In this document: piece after piece, positions 15,415 through 22,336 of the stretch
How the letters are laid out: every line of letters starts with the position of its first letter
How positions within the stretch are numbered: the stretch's first letter is position 1
Assembly (NCBI GenBank): GCA_022448645.1
Contig: JAKVBZ010000086.1
Coordinates: forward strand, 1 to 22,336
DNA: 22,336 nt
Direction of reading: 5' to 3'
Source: Pirellulaceae bacterium
GTDB lineage: Bacteria; Planctomycetota; Planctomycetia; Pirellulales; Pirellulaceae
Notes under the pieces: generated by a model
The model's database searches: none
Told to the model about the DNA's origin: nothing
The model's input: only the letters and a program-made list of their open reading frames with translations
Position numbers and translations under genes: made by a program

Positions 15415-16038
15415 CGACTGTCTTAGCCTCCCGATTCTTTCACGTTTTAAGTACCACTACGTCACACTTCTTCTGTGACAACAAATATTCGGTGATAGTT
15501 CAACGAAACAAGTTTTCTTGACCTATGTCAAACAAATTTAGTTGACGGTAGCAAGCGTCAACAAACACTTTGTTAACACCTGATTTCACCATCTGCGATT
15601 TGCCGACGTCTCAGGTCGAACATGCTATAGGTTTTCGACATCCAGATTGTCGTGAGCATTCACGTCCTATTCCTGCATCTCCGCCTTCGCTATCACGATC
15701 GTAGACGGGCCTTCACATCATTCAACAGTGACCTTCTCGATTTTGGCCAGAGTCAAAATATGGCAAAGCTGGCTCGTGATTGACCGTTTTCAGACTCGTC
15801 GAAACGGAGATCAGGTGGGGAATCACGACACTAGGTGGGGGCCTTGCCAAAACAACCAATTATTGTCGATTTAATTGCTTTGTCAACTATTTCGTGAAGA
15901 TAATTTTGGAAATTTCCAGGCGTCGAAGTCTGGTGCTTTGTGATTTGCTGTAGGACATGTTTTTGCAACAAACGTCACACTCGGCAATGTTTACACAGAC
16001 TTCCTGGCTTCACGGCCATCGCCGTTTCCTTCTTGGTC
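15415..16038. other. 624-base non-coding region rich in TTGAC/GTCAA half sites
   Basis: No open frame with coding character and no recognisable RNA gene is visible. By eye I count seven copies of TTGAC or GTCAA (15518, 15527, 15542, 15557, 15752, 15780, 15882), where about 1.2 are expected by chance in 624 bases. The region is AT-richer near 15480-15580 and 15840-15920. It lies upstream of the small gene at 15190-15414 and downstream of holB. Confidence 0.5.
15518..15577. promoter_or_regulatory. Cluster of alternating TTGAC/GTCAA inverted repeats
   Basis: TTGAC-N4-GTCAA (15518-15531) is followed by GTTGAC-N10-GTCAAC (15541-15562) and by GTTAAC (15572-15577). It lies 104-163 bases upstream of the ATG of the small minus-strand gene. 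A multi-site operator is the simplest reading. The decamer TGTCAAACAA at 15526 is shared with the inverted repeat upstream of the export lipoprotein. Confidence 0.45.
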
Positions 16039-17082
16039 TCAACCTGTTAAATCGTCCACCCAGCATTCCAATAGTGTCGATACGTTGGCATTTGCCTTGA
16101 GTTGGTCTTCGGCCAGTAGGCAGCGATCTAACTTGTCAGCAACGTGTTGCTGTCCTTGGGGCCACTTGTCCAAGGCCTCACCGATCGTCCGTTGCATGAT
16201 ATCCTCAGATTTGGCAAAGAGGGCGCCAGCCTGATGCCGCAGCCATGTCCGATAGAATGTGGCGGCTGACAAGATGACCTGTCGCATCCGCCGTCTTTTG
16301 GCCGGAGCATCCTTTCCGGCCTGATCAACAAATGCCGTTAAAGTTTTTGCAAATGCCACGGAGTCCGAGTGAGGATGAGCCAGGTGTCGAAATAGTTGCT
16401 CACGGAAATCACGAAGCTCCTCGTCAGCAAACTCCTGGGCCATTGTGAGGCTGCCTTCGGATAACTCTGCCAAATCTCGTGCCGCTTCAGCATCTGCCGC
16501 TAATCCTTGTTCGATGATCAGTCGTTGCACGATTTCCAGTGGTAACGCTCCGAAGCGAATGATCTGGCAGCGTGACCGGATCGTTGGGAGTTGTTTATGC
16601 TCACTAGTTCCTATCAGGATCAGTACCGATCGTGGGGGAGGCTCTTCGAGAGTCTTGAGCAAACAATTGGCACTTTCCAGATTCAAGTCGTCGGCGTCGT
16701 CGATAATGGCGATTTTTCGCCCTCCGCAGAACGGCTTTAAGCTGATGCGATGACACAGGCCTTCTCGCAGGCGGTGATCTTTATCGCCAACAAAGAATTC
16801 TAACGGTAAGTAAGACCGATTTGCCGGTTTACGGACGATCTCCAAGTCTGGATGGGATTCGCTGTGTACCTGTTGGCATGCGGGGCAAGTCCCACACGCG
16901 TCCAATTCACCTCCTGGACAGTTTTCGCACAATAACGCGGCCGACAGCTCGAGTGCGAAACGGAATTTTCCTACTCCTGGAGGCCCTGCAAACAGAAAGC
17001 TACTTGCCAGCCGACCTCGCTGCACGCACTTGCGGAAACGCTCCACGACGTTTTCGTGTCCCAGGATGTCCTGCCAGCTCAT
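16039..17082 (-). CDS. holB: DNA polymerase III delta' subunit (clamp loader)
   Basis: The protein has 347 residues. It starts MSWQDILGHENVVERF, as usual for this family, with Walker A GPPGVGKF (Lys39). A zinc-binding cysteine cluster lies in CENC (Cys52, Cys55) and CGTCPAC (Cys63, 66, 69). KIAIIDDADDLN is the Walker B region, and CLLKTLEEPPPRSVLILIG and IRSRCQ (the SRC motif) follow. Delta' is the stator of the sliding-clamp loader in replication. The glycine-lysine P-loop followed by Phe-Arg rather than Thr/Ser may mean weak or no ATP hydrolysis, as is known for delta'. It follows tmk by 140 bases on the same strand, a common pairing. The start has no strong ribosome site but is the first in-frame ATG at the family N-terminus. 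Confidence 0.93.
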   Translation of the reverse strand: MSWQDILGHENVVERFRKCVQRGRLASSFLFAGPPGVGKFRFALELSAALLCENCPGGELDACGTCPACQQVHSESHPDLEIVRKPANRSYLPLEFFVGDKDHRLREGLCHRISLKPFCGGRKIAIIDDADDLNLESANCLLKTLEEPPPRSVLILIGTSEHKQLPTIRSRCQIIRFGALPLEIVQRLIIEQGLAADAEAARDLAELSEGSLTMAQEFADEELRDFREQLFRHLAHPHSDSVAFAKTLTAFVDQAGKDAPAKRRRMRQVILSAATFYRTWLRHQAGALFAKSEDIMQRTIGEALDKWPQGQQHVADKLDRCLLAEDQLKANANVSTLLECWVDDLTG

Positions 17083-17222
17083 GATGAATTAGAAATCAAC
17101 GGAATGAATTGCATGAAAAAATAAGAAGCAGTTTCAAGGCTTGATGTTCGAATGGAACGATTCGAACAATGTTCGGATTTCTCCAATAGCTGTTTCTGAA
17201 TGTTTGACATGGACGATGTGAT

Positions 17223-17834
17223 TCAAAGGATCCTACTTGCTGCCTGCTGGATATCAGCCTGTATCTTGTCAATTTCACGATTGGCATCAATCACAACAAT
17301 CTGATCCGGGCATCGCTCAGCTTCACTGAGGTAGCCTTGCCGTACCCTTTCTCGGAACTCGTCTCCCTGGCATTCCATACGATCTTTGTCCCGTTGGATT
17401 CGTCTGGACGCCGCATCACCGTCCATGTCGAGGATAAAAGTCATGTGGGGAAGTATATTGTCCGTTGCCAATTTGCCGAGTTCCCAGATCGACTGAACGT
17501 CTAACTGTCCACCGTACCCTTGATAAGCCACGTTGGCCAGCAGGTAGCGGTCAGACACCACGACTTTGTCGTTTTGTAAGGCTGGCCGAATGACTTCGGA
17601 GACCAGTTGTGAGCGCGCAGCCATGTAAAGCAGCATTTCTGTACGGCGGGACATTCCTGCATGCTGCTTTGACAACAATAGATTGCGAATGGCTTCACCA
17701 AGAACGGTCGTCCCTGGGTCACGACATGTGACAACCGAACGACCCGATTCCTCTAACCATCGGCAAAAAAGATTTATTTGTGTCGACTTGCCGACTCCGT
17801 CGACACCGTCCAGGGAAAAAAACATGGTTGTCAT
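17223..17834 (-). CDS. tmk: Thymidylate kinase
   Basis: The enzyme has 203 residues and phosphorylates dTMP to dTDP in the cytoplasm for DNA synthesis. The P-loop is GVDGVGKST (10-18). The acidic and arginine motif is CRDPGTTVLGE, a variant of the usual REPGGT. VVSDRYLLANVAYQGYGGQ is the substrate-binding DRY-like motif, and RRIQRDKDRMECQGDEFRER with VRQGYL forms the lid region. Length is normal for the family. A second ATG three codons in (17825) has better ribosome-site spacing (GTGGA about 9 bases upstream) and may be the true start. It lies between the TolC-family gene (178 bases) and holB. Confidence 0.93.
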   Translation of the reverse strand: MTTMFFSLDGVDGVGKSTQINLFCRWLEESGRSVVTCRDPGTTVLGEAIRNLLLSKQHAGMSRRTEMLLYMAARSQLVSEVIRPALQNDKVVVSDRYLLANVAYQGYGGQLDVQSIWELGKLATDNILPHMTFILDMDGDAASRRIQRDKDRMECQGDEFRERVRQGYLSEAERCPDQIVVIDANREIDKIQADIQQAASRIL

Positions 17835-18012
17835 TCCACGTTCGCATTGAAAAAAAAGATCATACCAATACGACCGTCAGTGTACGCCAGACGAGGCCCT
17901 TCGGGGAAGTGGCAGGTGGAGAAAGCGAGAGGCGGGATGGTGAGTGCAGGATGGTATCTGATTTTCCTGCGAATTCACCTGGTATTTCCCATTGCGAATG
18001 CGATGCCGTTGG

Positions 18013-20145
18013 CTACTGTCTACTCAGAAGAGGCGATTCGTGGGGCAGTTCCACGCCAACGTTGCCCCAGTCAAAGCTGCGTTCTCGGGCCTCGTGTTGT
18101 GGTACCAACGGTGCATTCGTGGGGTTCAAGGGTTGCATCTTCACGGGGGCTTTTTGCGGTAACAGAACCTCTCCGGATCCAGTTCCGGGATTTGCCCCTG
18201 TTGAGTTTACGGTTTCTTGATGCTGTTTGACTGGCCCGCGACTAATTACCCTGGGACGGGTAAACCCGAAGTTCATGTACGTGCTGGCATCGCGACGACG
18301 AGCGTGACCAGTAGCATCCCAGTAAGCTTTTTCTGGCCAAGGACCTTCGGCAAGGGAGACATTGTTGTATTCCAACAGTGACCCTTTTCGCGAATGGATC
18401 TGAGCGATGTTCTGGTTGTAGCTCAGCAGAGCCCGAAAGTAAGATCGTTCGGCCTGCGACCGTCGGCGTTGCGCGTCCAGTAGCAAGTCCAAGGTGACGG
18501 TTCCTGCCTCGTAGGCTACCTCGACAGCTTCCACTTCCTGGTTCGCGGCGTCCAAGGTGTTGAGTGTCGTTTGAGTCAACATGTAGTTGCCATCCAGGCT
18601 CATGATTGAGTCAGCCAGTTGATGGCCAGCTTCCAGTTCCATTTCCTGCAAAACGGCCTTGTCACGTACCAGCCGTAACGTCGACTGACGGACACCTGCC
18701 AGTTCACGACGGAAGCCTAAAGGGAAGCCGAACTCGAATCCAACGCGGAACTCTTGGTATTGGCCGTCTGTCAACTCTTGATAAGATGTCGACCCGATCC
18801 CCGGAAAACTTACCGGTTGGCGGTCTGCTGAAATTAGCTCATCACCTACGCCGACCCAACGATACAGTGTCGTCGCGTCGAATTGTGGAAGTAGGTTGTT
18901 TCTCGCAGCGATCAACTCCATCTCACGTTGTTTGATACGCCACTTTTGAGATCGCAGCTCCACACTTCTTGTCAACGATTCACAAAGGATTTGGTGCCAC
19001 TCGAATCTCACCAGAGCAGCTGTTGGCTCGTCTACTGGGCGAATGAGGCGTCCGTCTGAGGCGGTTAATCCCATCAAAAACCGAAGTCGGTTTTCGCTCC
19101 TGAATAACTCACCGTACGCTGCCACGACACGACCTTGAAATTCAAAGTACTGTTGCCGGGCCTGAGCTAATTTGTCGGCTTCACCACCTTGGAGCTTACC
19201 TGACAGAGCTTCGATTTTCTTCCAAGTCACCAACGCACTGTCTCGACCTTGTTTTTCCGCATCCAACACGCGGTAGCAGAATGCCAGTTCCCAGTACGAA
19301 GTTTCTACCTGTAGCACCATGTCGCGTACGGCCTGCTCGAAGTCAGCAAGGCGAATGTCGGTCTGAATACGTGCGATCACGATGGGAATACGGTTGACTT
19401 GCACGCCGCCGCCTCGCATCAACGGGTGACGGATTTCGGCTTCCCATTCCGTCGTCCAAAAAGTAGACAGCGGCTGCTGAGCTGTTCTGGCACGGAGGTT
19501 GTCATATTGATGGCGTGTACGGATAGCAGTTTGAGTTCCCGCCGCGTGCCGCTTCGACAATTCGGCCTGACTGGTCGCCAAGTCTTGAGCGTCAAGGTTA
19601 CTGAAGAAACCTGCATCACGGGACAGGTTACGCGGTCGGTCACGGCGGTCCCAAAATAGATTCGCAGCAAATTGAGCGTCGAATGCCGCTAAAGCACCTT
19701 CAACACCCACGTTGGGATCGGTTTCCTGGATGGCGGGTTCGTAAACCGTTTGCACAAAGTCGGGGTTCTGCAATAGGTTCGTTGGTGCACCCATGGCTCC
19801 GTTAAATGATCCGACTGCCGATTGAATGAGGCTGCCGCCACCACCGAATCCGACTGTTCGTATCACCTTGCTGTTCTGTAACGTGGTGGAGATTGCTTGT
19901 TCGAGAGTTAGGTCCCAGAACTCGTCAAAGTCGCGGTTGAGTACGGTAAGCGGTGCCCTTGTTTCAGACGCGTCTGGGAGTGAGCACGTATCGACATCTG
20001 GGTTTTCAATGTCGTAGGCTACGTCCAGAAAGTGCGAAAGATCCCCGTCCTCATGGAAATAAAAGGGCTGGATCGGGTGACAGCCTGTAGATGTCAGCCC
20101 GCTAAACAGCGCCAGTAAACAAAAACGGAGAGTTCGCGGGATCAT
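18013..20145 (-). CDS. TolC-family outer-membrane efflux lipoprotein
   Basis: The protein has 710 residues with a lipoprotein signal and lipobox STGC (Cys22). A planctomycete-type N-terminal segment (HPIQPFYFHEDGDLSHFLDV) leads into the first TolC repeat (LTLEQAISTTLQNSKVIR), long helical hairpins with WELAFCYRVLDAEK, RYAQ-type repeats and the second repeat (ALLSYNQNIAQIHSRKGSLL with EYNNVSLAEGPWP). TolC proteins form trimeric outer-membrane exit ducts for efflux pumps or type I secretion; the partner is not encoded nearby. The C-terminal ~100 residues form a proline- and glutamine-rich extension. The start is ambiguous: GTG 20160 or ATG 20145. The ATG (GAAGAAAG upstream) is chosen. A hairpin (20167-20195) lies just upstream of both. 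Confidence 0.87.
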   Translation of the reverse strand: MIPRTLRFCLLALFSGLTSTGCHPIQPFYFHEDGDLSHFLDVAYDIENPDVDTCSLPDASETRAPLTVLNRDFDEFWDLTLEQAISTTLQNSKVIRTVGFGGGGSLIQSAVGSFNGAMGAPTNLLQNPDFVQTVYEPAIQETDPNVGVEGALAAFDAQFAANLFWDRRDRPRNLSRDAGFFSNLDAQDLATSQAELSKRHAAGTQTAIRTRHQYDNLRARTAQQPLSTFWTTEWEAEIRHPLMRGGGVQVNRIPIVIARIQTDIRLADFEQAVRDMVLQVETSYWELAFCYRVLDAEKQGRDSALVTWKKIEALSGKLQGGEADKLAQARQQYFEFQGRVVAAYGELFRSENRLRFLMGLTASDGRLIRPVDEPTAALVRFEWHQILCESLTRSVELRSQKWRIKQREMELIAARNNLLPQFDATTLYRWVGVGDELISADRQPVSFPGIGSTSYQELTDGQYQEFRVGFEFGFPLGFRRELAGVRQSTLRLVRDKAVLQEMELEAGHQLADSIMSLDGNYMLTQTTLNTLDAANQEVEAVEVAYEAGTVTLDLLLDAQRRRSQAERSYFRALLSYNQNIAQIHSRKGSLLEYNNVSLAEGPWPEKAYWDATGHARRRDASTYMNFGFTRPRVISRGPVKQHQETVNSTGANPGTGSGEVLLPQKAPVKMQPLNPTNAPLVPQHEARERSFDWGNVGVELPHESPLLSRQ

Positions 20146-20166
20146 CGAAGCTTTCTTCACAGGTGG

Positions 20167-20195
20167 ACTCTTTCACATGCAAAACATGAAAGAGT
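20167..20195 (-). promoter_or_regulatory. Perfect 9-bp inverted repeat at the TolC gene 5' end
   Basis: ACTCTTTCA (20167-20175) and TGAAAGAGT (20187-20195) are exact complements around an 11-base centre. It ends 6 bases before the GTG at 20160 and 21 before the ATG at 20145. As RNA it would place the upstream GAAAGAG purine run inside a stem, limiting initiation from the GTG; as DNA it could be an operator. Confidence 0.45.
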
Positions 20196-20484
20196 GTCAG
20201 CACAGGGTAAATGAGATAAGCTGAAAAATATTGGCTCCAGCTGGCTCGCCATGCGGCGGTCCGATGAATCGTCAGGAGCCCCCCTGAACTAATTTTTACT
20301 GCGAATGTCTGCGATGGTCTCGCTAATTTTTGGTGTCCACCATACATCAGCCGTGGCGGAGTCTAGCTCGACACATTTCGCCCACTGAAATCCTCTCCTA
20401 GCAATCACGCTATAAGCGCAACGCTGAGGGGGTATTCGGCAAGTATGGTATCGTCTCAGCAGACGGAAAACTTTGAAGAATTCC

Positions 20485-20490
20485 TATAAT
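20485..20490 (+). promoter_or_regulatory. Perfect -10 hexamer TATAAT (candidate promoter)
   Basis: TATAAT is an exact -10 consensus on the plus strand, but no recognisable -35 lies 16-18 bases upstream. If it is used, transcription would start near 20497 and give the pseudouridine synthase gene a leader of about 270-330 bases, including the stem-loops at 20634-20757. Confidence 0.3.
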
Positions 20491-20633
20491 TGTTTTTTGT
20501 TACCGATGGCCTACAAGTATCCCAGGGGTTTCATATTCACTATTTTATTGGAGAGGTGAGAGCTGTAAGCCAATACGGCGTTGATATCGTGACGAATTTG
20601 GAGTGGATAAGCCCCGTAGATGACCTATGGCCC

Positions 20634-20757
20634 CCAGGCTGGTAGGTCAGCCTGGTTAGTTGGAGCAGGTCCACGAGGTAGGTGCAACTGATGGCCGGTT
20701 GCGAAGCTGCCGAACGGTGGACCAGATGATAAGGTACGAGCAGGTTCCACGTACAAG
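20634..20757 (+). ncRNA. Possible structured leader or small RNA
   Basis: An 8-bp perfect hairpin CCAGGCTG-GTAGGT-CAGCCTGG (20634-20655) is followed by GGTCCAC...GTGGACC arms (20669-20723) that enclose GCAAC/GTTGC (20684-20702). A second GAGCAGG(T)TCCACG copy lies at 20738-20753, near-repeating 20664-20677. The stems are short but ordered. No known RNA family was recognised, and no terminator follows, so a leader of the downstream gene is as likely as a separate RNA. Confidence 0.28.
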
Positions 20758-20823
20758 TCAACAGTGTCCTTACCGAACAGGTTTGTTGTTACGTTCTTTT
20801 GGTTCACCACGGCTGGTAAAAAG

Positions 20824-21579
20824 ATGCAAGCAGATTCTCGTTCCTTTGGGTTTGACCTTCTCTATGATCAAGGGCCATGCTTGGTCGTTTCCAAACCGGG
20901 AGGAGTTTTAACGCAGGCTCCGCCCGGAATCGATAGCTTGGAAGTGCGGGTGAAAGGCTTTCTTCGTGAGCGTCGGCAGAAGAAAACGGGAAACATCTAC
21001 CTCGGTGTGCCACACCGAATCGACCGACCAGCTTCGGGTGCCTTGGTGCTAGCGGCACACGCCCGCGCGGCGCGGCGTCTTTCTGAGCAATTCGAGTCAC
21101 GTATTGTGCAAAAGTCCTACTTGGCACTCGTGGGTGGAATCGTTCAAGGAGAAGAGGGGACGTGGGTGGATTGGATCAGGAAAATTCCAGATGAGGCCCG
21201 CGCGGAAATCTCTTGGGAGGGCCAAGCTGGCAGCAAATTGGCCGAGCTAGATTTCCAAGTCTTGGCACGGTTGGGAAGTGTGACGTTGATTCAAATTCAG
21301 CTCAAAACAGGACGCACTCACCAGATTCGTGTGCAAGCGGCGTCTCGCGGACATCCGATTTTTGGCGATTCGCTCTATTTGTCCCAACGGGACTTCGGTC
21401 CGGAAACGAGTGATCCCCGTGCTCGCTGGATAGCGCTGCATGCCTTTCGCATAGGGTTCCAACATCCTATGACTCACGACCGTGTTGTCGTAACAGCCCC
21501 CATACCTGACTGCTGGCGAGCGTTTACCGACCACAGGGACTGGCCCTGTTTTTTGGGGGAATCAGAAGGACCGGGGTGA
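20824..21579 (+). CDS. RluA-family RNA pseudouridine synthase
   Basis: The enzyme has 251 residues and isomerises uridine to pseudouridine in structured RNA, probably rRNA or tRNA. The catalytic motif is GVPHRIDRPASGALVLA, with the expected Asp67 in HRxDRxxSG. Other conserved parts are LLYDQGPCLVVSKPGGVLTQ, VQKSYLALVGG and LKTGRTHQIRVQAASRGHPI. It has no N-terminal S4 domain, as in the RluA/RluC-like short forms. The exact target uridine cannot be deduced. The ATG at 20824 places the family start (LLYDQGPCLVV) at a normal distance; a GTG at 20764 adds a hydrophobic stretch without a ribosome site. No close operon partner; the downstream gene begins after 156 bases. Confidence 0.9.
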   Translation: MQADSRSFGFDLLYDQGPCLVVSKPGGVLTQAPPGIDSLEVRVKGFLRERRQKKTGNIYLGVPHRIDRPASGALVLAAHARAARRLSEQFESRIVQKSYLALVGGIVQGEEGTWVDWIRKIPDEARAEISWEGQAGSKLAELDFQVLARLGSVTLIQIQLKTGRTHQIRVQAASRGHPIFGDSLYLSQRDFGPETSDPRARWIALHAFRIGFQHPMTHDRVVVTAPIPDCWRAFTDHRDWPCFLGESEGPG

Positions 21580-21621
21580 CCACCAAACGGTTCACCGTAG
21601 TGGTGTTCTACGGCGCCCAAT

Positions 21622-21651
21622 CCTCCCAGTTGACCATGTCTGGTTGGGAGG
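21622..21651 (+). terminator. Weak candidate terminator after the pseudouridine synthase
   Basis: CCTCCCA (21622-21628) pairs with TGGGAGG (21645-21651). A T-rich but interrupted stretch (ATATTTCTCTTT) begins 4 bases later. The loop of 16 bases is large, so this is a weak terminator candidate. Confidence 0.35.
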
Positions 21652-21735
21652 CCACATATTTCTCTTTACCCGTATCCCCTCGTGTCGGTACGATAGTTTG
21701 CTGTCATCGTTTTAGCATTCAGGAGTTGCACGACT

Positions 21736-22336
21736 ATGGACGGTTCAACGCTTCTATTTTTGGTGGCAATGATTGGGGTTGATTATGGCTGGCAAGCACA
21801 GTCAGACGGTAGCCTTGAGTACATCATCCAGCTGGAACCGGAAACGGTTAACGCGTTGATGTCTGGGGAAACGATCTCTAGCGAGATTCCCAGCGATGTT
21901 TATGGAGTTCGTAAGTTTCGGATCCAGGTTGGGAATGAAGCCTTGCCGCAGGACGCTGGCAATTTTAATCCTGCGGACGCCGCACCAACTTCGCAATATC
22001 AGCCAATCGTTGTGGGCGAGCCCAGTTATAGCGTAAGCAACATTGATTATCCGGCATGGCAAGATAACGCTGCAGCTGCTCCTGCGTTGGTGCAGCCACA
22101 GACACAACCTTCAGCAGTTGTTGGGCATCCGCAGGCGAATCCTTCATTTCCTCAAGTGAATTCAACGGTTCCCCAGCAGCGGGCCTCGTCAATACGCCAA
22201 CCGAATTCGGCGACGGCTTCCTATCGTAGACTACCGTACCGACGTGAGGCACGTGATGCAGGAGGAGTTGAAAGTCCACCGGATCCTCACCAAGATGAAA
22301 ACCTCTACGAAGAATCCCGCATTGTTTCGGATGAAC
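21736..22336 (+). CDS. Conserved planctomycete protein, 5' part (cut by window edge)
   Basis: The frame is open from ATG 21736 to the window end (200 residues, no stop). AGGAG lies 10 bases before the ATG. A short hydrophobic start (MDGSTLLFLVAMIGVDYGWQ) is followed by SDGSLEYIIQLEPETVNALM, then SGETISSEIPSDVYGVRKFR and IQVGNEALPQ. I recognise DG.LEYI.Q(L/I)EPE..........SEIP....VR.FR(I/V).VG...LP as a segment recurring in planctomycete hypothetical proteins. The remainder is low-complexity, rich in Pro, Gln, Ser and Ala, probably disordered or spanning the cell envelope. The function is unknown, and whether a transmembrane or other domain follows cannot be seen. The hydrophobic start may be an uncleaved signal. 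Confidence 0.72.
   Translation, partial: MDGSTLLFLVAMIGVDYGWQAQSDGSLEYIIQLEPETVNALMSGETISSEIPSDVYGVRKFRIQVGNEALPQDAGNFNPADAAPTSQYQPIVVGEPSYSVSNIDYPAWQDNAAAAPALVQPQTQPSAVVGHPQANPSFPQVNSTVPQQRASSIRQPNSATASYRRLPYRREARDAGGVESPPDPHQDENLYEESRIVSDE

Larger units (their letters stand above)
20146..20823. other. About 680 bases without a supported gene, hairpin-rich
   Basis: The spacer separates the minus-strand TolC gene from the plus-strand pseudouridine synthase gene. Frames in it lack coding character. It contains the hairpin at 20167-20195, a perfect TATAAT at 20485-20490 and a series of possible stem-loops at 20634-20757, each listed separately. GCTGAG/CTCAGC arms (around 20422-20460) make another weak stem. 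No tRNA, SRP RNA, RNase P RNA, tmRNA or common riboswitch core was recognised. Confidence 0.5.

Noticed and set aside
20271..20299. TCAGG-AGCCCC-CCTGA followed by TTTTT as a terminator
   Set aside because: The stem is only 5 bp and no plus-strand gene lies upstream to be terminated.
20102..20347. 81-residue minus-strand frame at the TolC gene start
   Set aside because: It overlaps the TolC start in another frame and lacks coding character.
20630..20730. SRP RNA, RNase P RNA or riboswitch in the hairpin-rich stretch
   Set aside because: The conserved cores (GGAAG/GCAGC of SRP RNA, GAGGAAAGTCC of RNase P, common riboswitch cores) are absent on either strand by eye.
20540..20810. Minus-strand frames of 61-73 residues upstream of the pseudouridine synthase
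   Set aside because: The frames overlap each other, have no ribosome site, and no domain or signal character.
1..22336. CRISPR arrays, insertion sequences, integrase genes, tRNA genes and phage genes
   Set aside because: No regularly spaced repeats, transposase or integrase motifs, or tRNA cloverleaf sequences were seen.

Overview
The window reads as a chromosomal segment of a planctomycete, most likely from the Pirellulales (Rhodopirellula/Blastopirellula relatives). This rests on the styles of several protein families that I recognise: the TolC-family lipoprotein with an N-terminal HPIQPFYFHEDGD segment, the polysaccharide-export lipoprotein with a doubled PPDVLLID-type motif, the small secreted protein ending in TGHPTRF..YGHYYP, the DGSLEYIIQLEPE protein at the right edge, and the small protein next to csrA. 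It is an inference from memory of these families, not a database result. No mobile element, CRISPR array, tRNA or rRNA was seen.

Left third (1-7583): an exosortase/exopolysaccharide locus. On the minus strand, in order of transcription, lie an exosortase (4237-5229), a Wzc-like chain-length/BY-kinase protein (1664-3934), an EpsI-family protein (744-1472) and a TIGR03790-family protein (1-747). The last starts at GTG inside the epsI stop codon and runs off the left edge. Divergent from them are a Wza-like export lipoprotein (5718-6986) and a small secreted protein (7173-7583). Together these would make and export a surface polysaccharide (Wza/Wzc) and process or anchor secreted substrates (exosortase/EpsI). 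No PEP-CTERM-like sorting tail occurs in any protein visible here, so the exosortase substrate is not identified.

Middle (7624-13892): an AMP-forming ligase, a VanZ-like membrane protein, a UDP-glucuronate decarboxylase (supplying UDP-xylose), a secreted protein of unknown function and a large secreted DUF4838-type protein related to glycoside hydrolases. Sugar-nucleotide supply and glycan processing fit the EPS theme, but gene orientations alternate, so most of these are separate transcription units.

Right third (13893-22336): a conserved small protein followed by csrA with a strong intrinsic terminator; a small conserved minus-strand protein; a 624-base non-coding stretch rich in TTGAC/GTCAA half sites; the housekeeping pair tmk-holB behind a TolC-family outer-membrane protein; about 680 bases of non-coding, hairpin-rich DNA; an RluA-type pseudouridine synthase; and the start of a planctomycete protein cut by the right edge.

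Three coding regions were found by reading frames directly: the partial gene at 1-747, csrA at 14858-15034, and the partial gene at 21736-22336. Several starts were moved inward to an ATG with a better ribosome binding site.
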